Source: Cyanobacteria bacterium UBA7694 (lineage in GTDB: Bacteria; Cyanobacteriota; Sericytochromatia; UBA7694). Taken from it: a stretch of DNA of 8,003 nucleotides. Below, one piece after another: positions 6,686-8,003 of this stretch (its first letter is position 1; each line of letters begins with the position of its first letter). Position numbers and translations under genes: made by a program. The notes under the pieces are model-generated. The model did not search any database, was not told the DNA's origin, and saw only the letters and a program-made list of their open reading frames with translations. Where the stretch lies: contig DLGM01000156.1 of NCBI GenBank assembly GCA_002482705.1, positions 1,302 to 9,304 of the forward strand. Reading direction: 5' to 3'.

Positions 6686-6719
6686 CTTACATCAGAATGA
6701 ACAATTCATTTATTGTAAG
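6686..6719. repeat. 34-bp nested inverted repeat, possible operator over the esterase-queF promoter
   Basis: Outer arms CTTACA (6686-6691) and TGTAAG (6714-6719) are perfect reverse complements. Within them are perfect inner arms AATGAA (6696-6701) and TTCATT (6705-6710) around a CAA centre. The two dyads share a centre to within half a base. The repeat fills most of the 55-bp gap between lipoprotein stop and esterase start. On the minus strand CTTACA (6719-6714) and TCTGAT (6696-6691), 17 bases apart, fit a weak -35/-10 pair, so the inner palindrome would sit in the spacer, as repressor operators often do. An alternative is an RNA hairpin; read on the plus strand it is followed by CGGTTTTT, but no plus-strand gene ends here. 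Confidence 0.55.
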
Positions 6720-6725
6720 CGGTTT

Positions 6726-7736
6726 TTAATTAAAAGGAAGTGATCTGTGCGAGACAATGGTGTTGACGCTGTTGTCGCGCCGATCAAAGATCGCAATATC
6801 CCCTTTGTTTTCATTGAGCAGGTTGCTGTACAGAATGCGACTGCCATCATTGGACAGACTGGGGTCTGTGCCTTCGACGATGCTGAACGTTTTGGCCGTG
6901 TTAAAGAACAGGAGGTGAATCCGGCTCAGATAATTAAAGGCCAGCATGGTCCGATCCTGAGACCAGGTGCCATTGGCAAAGGTCAGCTCAATCGGATTGA
7001 CCTCGGTGACCTGATGGCTGCGGGTGGCCAGATCATAATTGTGCAGCTCAAGGATTTGGGTGGACAGTTCTTTGGTGGGTTCGATATGGGTTGATAACCA
7101 CTGAATGCGGTAACCATCACTCGACCAAGCGGGAGCAAATACTTCACGCTCTAAGGTCACAGGCAAGGCAATATAGGTTTGCGAAGCAATGTCATAGAGA
7201 CGAATTTGCCGTTGGCACTGGCGGCCCCCCACACGATCAACAGTTTCACATGCATTGTCGTAGGTGCAGACAAACTTGGTGCCCGTACTGTCCCAACTGG
7301 GGGTGTCCCCATCTACCAACTTTTGGAAGTTGTCCCCGTTCTTTTCAGCGTAATAGATCTCGCTGGTATTTTCGGTGGTCAGCAGAAAGCGCTCCCCAGT
7401 GGGGTCTAAGAGCGCTTTGCCAAAACGGGAAGGGCTCAGATCGCGAATTTTAAAGACGTCACTGCCATCGAGCAGCGAGGAGTATAGGGCATCTTTGACT
7501 TCTTGGGTACCTTCTTTGCGGGTACGGAAGAGGAAGGCAATACGCTGTCCATCACTCGACCAAGTGGGGGAATAAGCCTTTTGAATCAGTCCGGTGGGGA
7601 AAGGGGTCGCACTTGGACGGGCCGAAGGCGAGGGGCTATTGGCCACTGGCTGAACGACACAGCCCACAAGTGAACTGATGAGGAAAAGCGCCGCTGCGCT
7701 AGAAGTGAATGCGGAAAAGGTGCGAATAATATCCAT
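6726..7736 (-). CDS. Lipoprotein with WD40-like (PD40/TolB-type) beta-propeller repeats
   Basis: The 336-residue product begins with a lipoprotein signal peptide (Arg5, hydrophobic stretch, lipobox LVGC with Cys26), then a Ser/Pro/Ala-rich linker (about 30-48) and a propeller built from PD40-like units: SPTWSSDGQRIAFL (56-69), DPTGERFLLT (111-120), TPSWDSTGTKFVC (145-157), APAWSSDGYRIQWL (201-214), GTWSQDRTMLAFN (256-268) and DPSLSNDGSRILYS (291-304). Six such units fit a six-bladed TolB-like propeller, usually a protein-binding scaffold in the periplasm. Cys157, Cys163 and Cys174 could form a disulfide. The frame extends 53 codons further upstream, but the ATG at 7736 starts the signal peptide exactly and has GAAGG (7744-7740) 3 bases before it, a rather tight spacing. 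It overlaps the upstream gene's end by 38 bp. The lipoprotein and repeat calls are firm; the partner is unknown. Confidence 0.85.
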   Translation of the reverse strand: MDIIRTFSAFTSSAAALFLISSLVGCVVQPVANSPSPSARPSATPFPTGLIQKAYSPTWSSDGQRIAFLFRTRKEGTQEVKDALYSSLLDGSDVFKIRDLSPSRFGKALLDPTGERFLLTTENTSEIYYAEKNGDNFQKLVDGDTPSWDSTGTKFVCTYDNACETVDRVGGRQCQRQIRLYDIASQTYIALPVTLEREVFAPAWSSDGYRIQWLSTHIEPTKELSTQILELHNYDLATRSHQVTEVNPIELTFANGTWSQDRTMLAFNYLSRIHLLFFNTAKTFSIVEGTDPSLSNDGSRILYSNLLNENKGDIAIFDRRDNSVNTIVSHRSLPFN

Positions 7737-8003
7737 ATTCCTTCTGCTTGTCCGTGATTTCGCGAATCTGTTGATCAATCTTAGCATTGGAGAGGGTCGT
7801 CTGATAATAGGCGTCGGTAGCTCCCCAGGCCAAATAGGCAGAAGGAGGGGCCACATTGACCACGACAGCGGCGGTGCGGGCAATGTCTGAATCAATGCTG
7901 CTGAGCAGATAACTGCCTAAAAAGCTGAGAATCAGGGTGGCAGCAAAACCACCTAACACCCAAGCCCCACGCTCGCCTTGACCGGCATACATGTGACCTA
8001 CAC
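7699..8003 (-). CDS. Small membrane protein, C-terminal part (N-terminus beyond window)
   Basis: The frame is open from the right edge to the stop at 7701-7699, giving at least 101 residues. An ATG at 7992 exists, but the codons before it read VGH, continuing into MYAGQGERGAWVLGG. Together they make the G-H-x-Y-x-G-x-x-x-R-G pattern seen in small membrane proteins of the TM2/DUF5683 sort, so the gene most likely starts outside the window. Two membrane segments follow (WVLGGFAATLILSFLGSYLL and the AAVVVNVAPPSAYLAWG region), with DAYYQ and a charged tail (KIDQQIREITDKQKEYG). Function is unknown. It overlaps the lipoprotein start by 38 bp in another frame, implying co-transcription and coupled translation. 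The family assignment is tentative. Confidence 0.65.
   Translation of the reverse strand, partial: VGHMYAGQGERGAWVLGGFAATLILSFLGSYLLSSIDSDIARTAAVVVNVAPPSAYLAWGATDAYYQTTLSNAKIDQQIREITDKQKEYGYYSHLFRIHF

Noticed and set aside
7091..7453. Plus-strand open frame of 120 codons inside the lipoprotein gene
   Set aside because: It is antisense to the propeller repeats, Cys/His/Arg-rich by codon complement, without a start signal or domain.
7114..7564. 16-bp exact direct repeat CCATCACTCGACCAAG at 7114-7129 and 7549-7564
   Set aside because: Both copies encode the TWSSDG/AWSSDG core of PD40 repeats in the lipoprotein, so the repeat reflects internal protein repeats, not a mobile or regulatory element.
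1..8003. Search for CRISPR arrays, tRNA genes, transposase genes, phage genes or toxin-antitoxin pairs
   Set aside because: No regularly spaced repeats, cloverleaf-like sequence, transposase motifs or small paired toxin-like frames were seen on either strand.

Overview
The window looks like a stretch of ordinary chromosome from a diderm (outer-membrane-bearing) bacterium of about 50% GC. Evidence for an outer membrane is a BamA/Omp85-type protein cut off at the left edge, plus a lipoprotein and several exported or membrane proteins. No phage, transposon, CRISPR array, tRNA or rRNA was seen. gatC standing apart from gatA and gatB, next to a DUF4438 gene and a QueF gene, fits environmental or uncultured lineages, possibly relatives of Cyanobacteria such as Sericytochromatia. 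That taxonomic guess is weak and rests on general resemblance only.

Layout: (1) At the left edge, 1-289 on the minus strand, is the start of an Omp85/BamA-type gene with a signal peptide and first POTRA domain. It is divergent from the next block across about 110 bp that must hold both promoters. (2) At 403-2939, plus strand, four tightly packed genes look like one operon: gatC (tRNA-dependent amidotransferase subunit), a DUF4438 protein, a small exported/membrane protein of unknown function, and an RmlD-like NAD(P)-binding sugar-nucleotide reductase/epimerase-type protein. The last two joints are 4-base (ATGA) and TTGA stop/start overlaps. (3) At 3027-4376, plus strand, is a cardiolipin synthase/phospholipase D-type protein with two intact HKD motifs. 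It has its own leader, with a perfect TATAAT and a near-ideal Shine-Dalgarno, preceded by loosely 11-bp-phased TTAAC-like repeats. (4) At 4410-5075, minus strand and convergent with the PLD gene, is a six-helix membrane protein that I do not recognise. (5) At 5166-8003, minus strand, reading right to left: the 3' part of a small membrane protein gene, a lipoprotein with a WD40-like (PD40) beta-propeller, an esterase with an N-terminal CBM48-like domain, and queF (queuosine biosynthesis). Membrane protein and lipoprotein genes overlap by 38 bp; esterase and queF overlap ATGA-style. A 34-bp nested inverted repeat lies between lipoprotein and esterase, where the esterase-queF promoter would be.

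No novel defence or mobile system is visible. The points most worth a second look are the nested palindrome at 6686-6719, the possible Pho-box-like repeats before the PLD gene, the tight pairing of an unrelated esterase with queF, and the uncharacterised DUF4438/small membrane protein pair in the gatC cluster.
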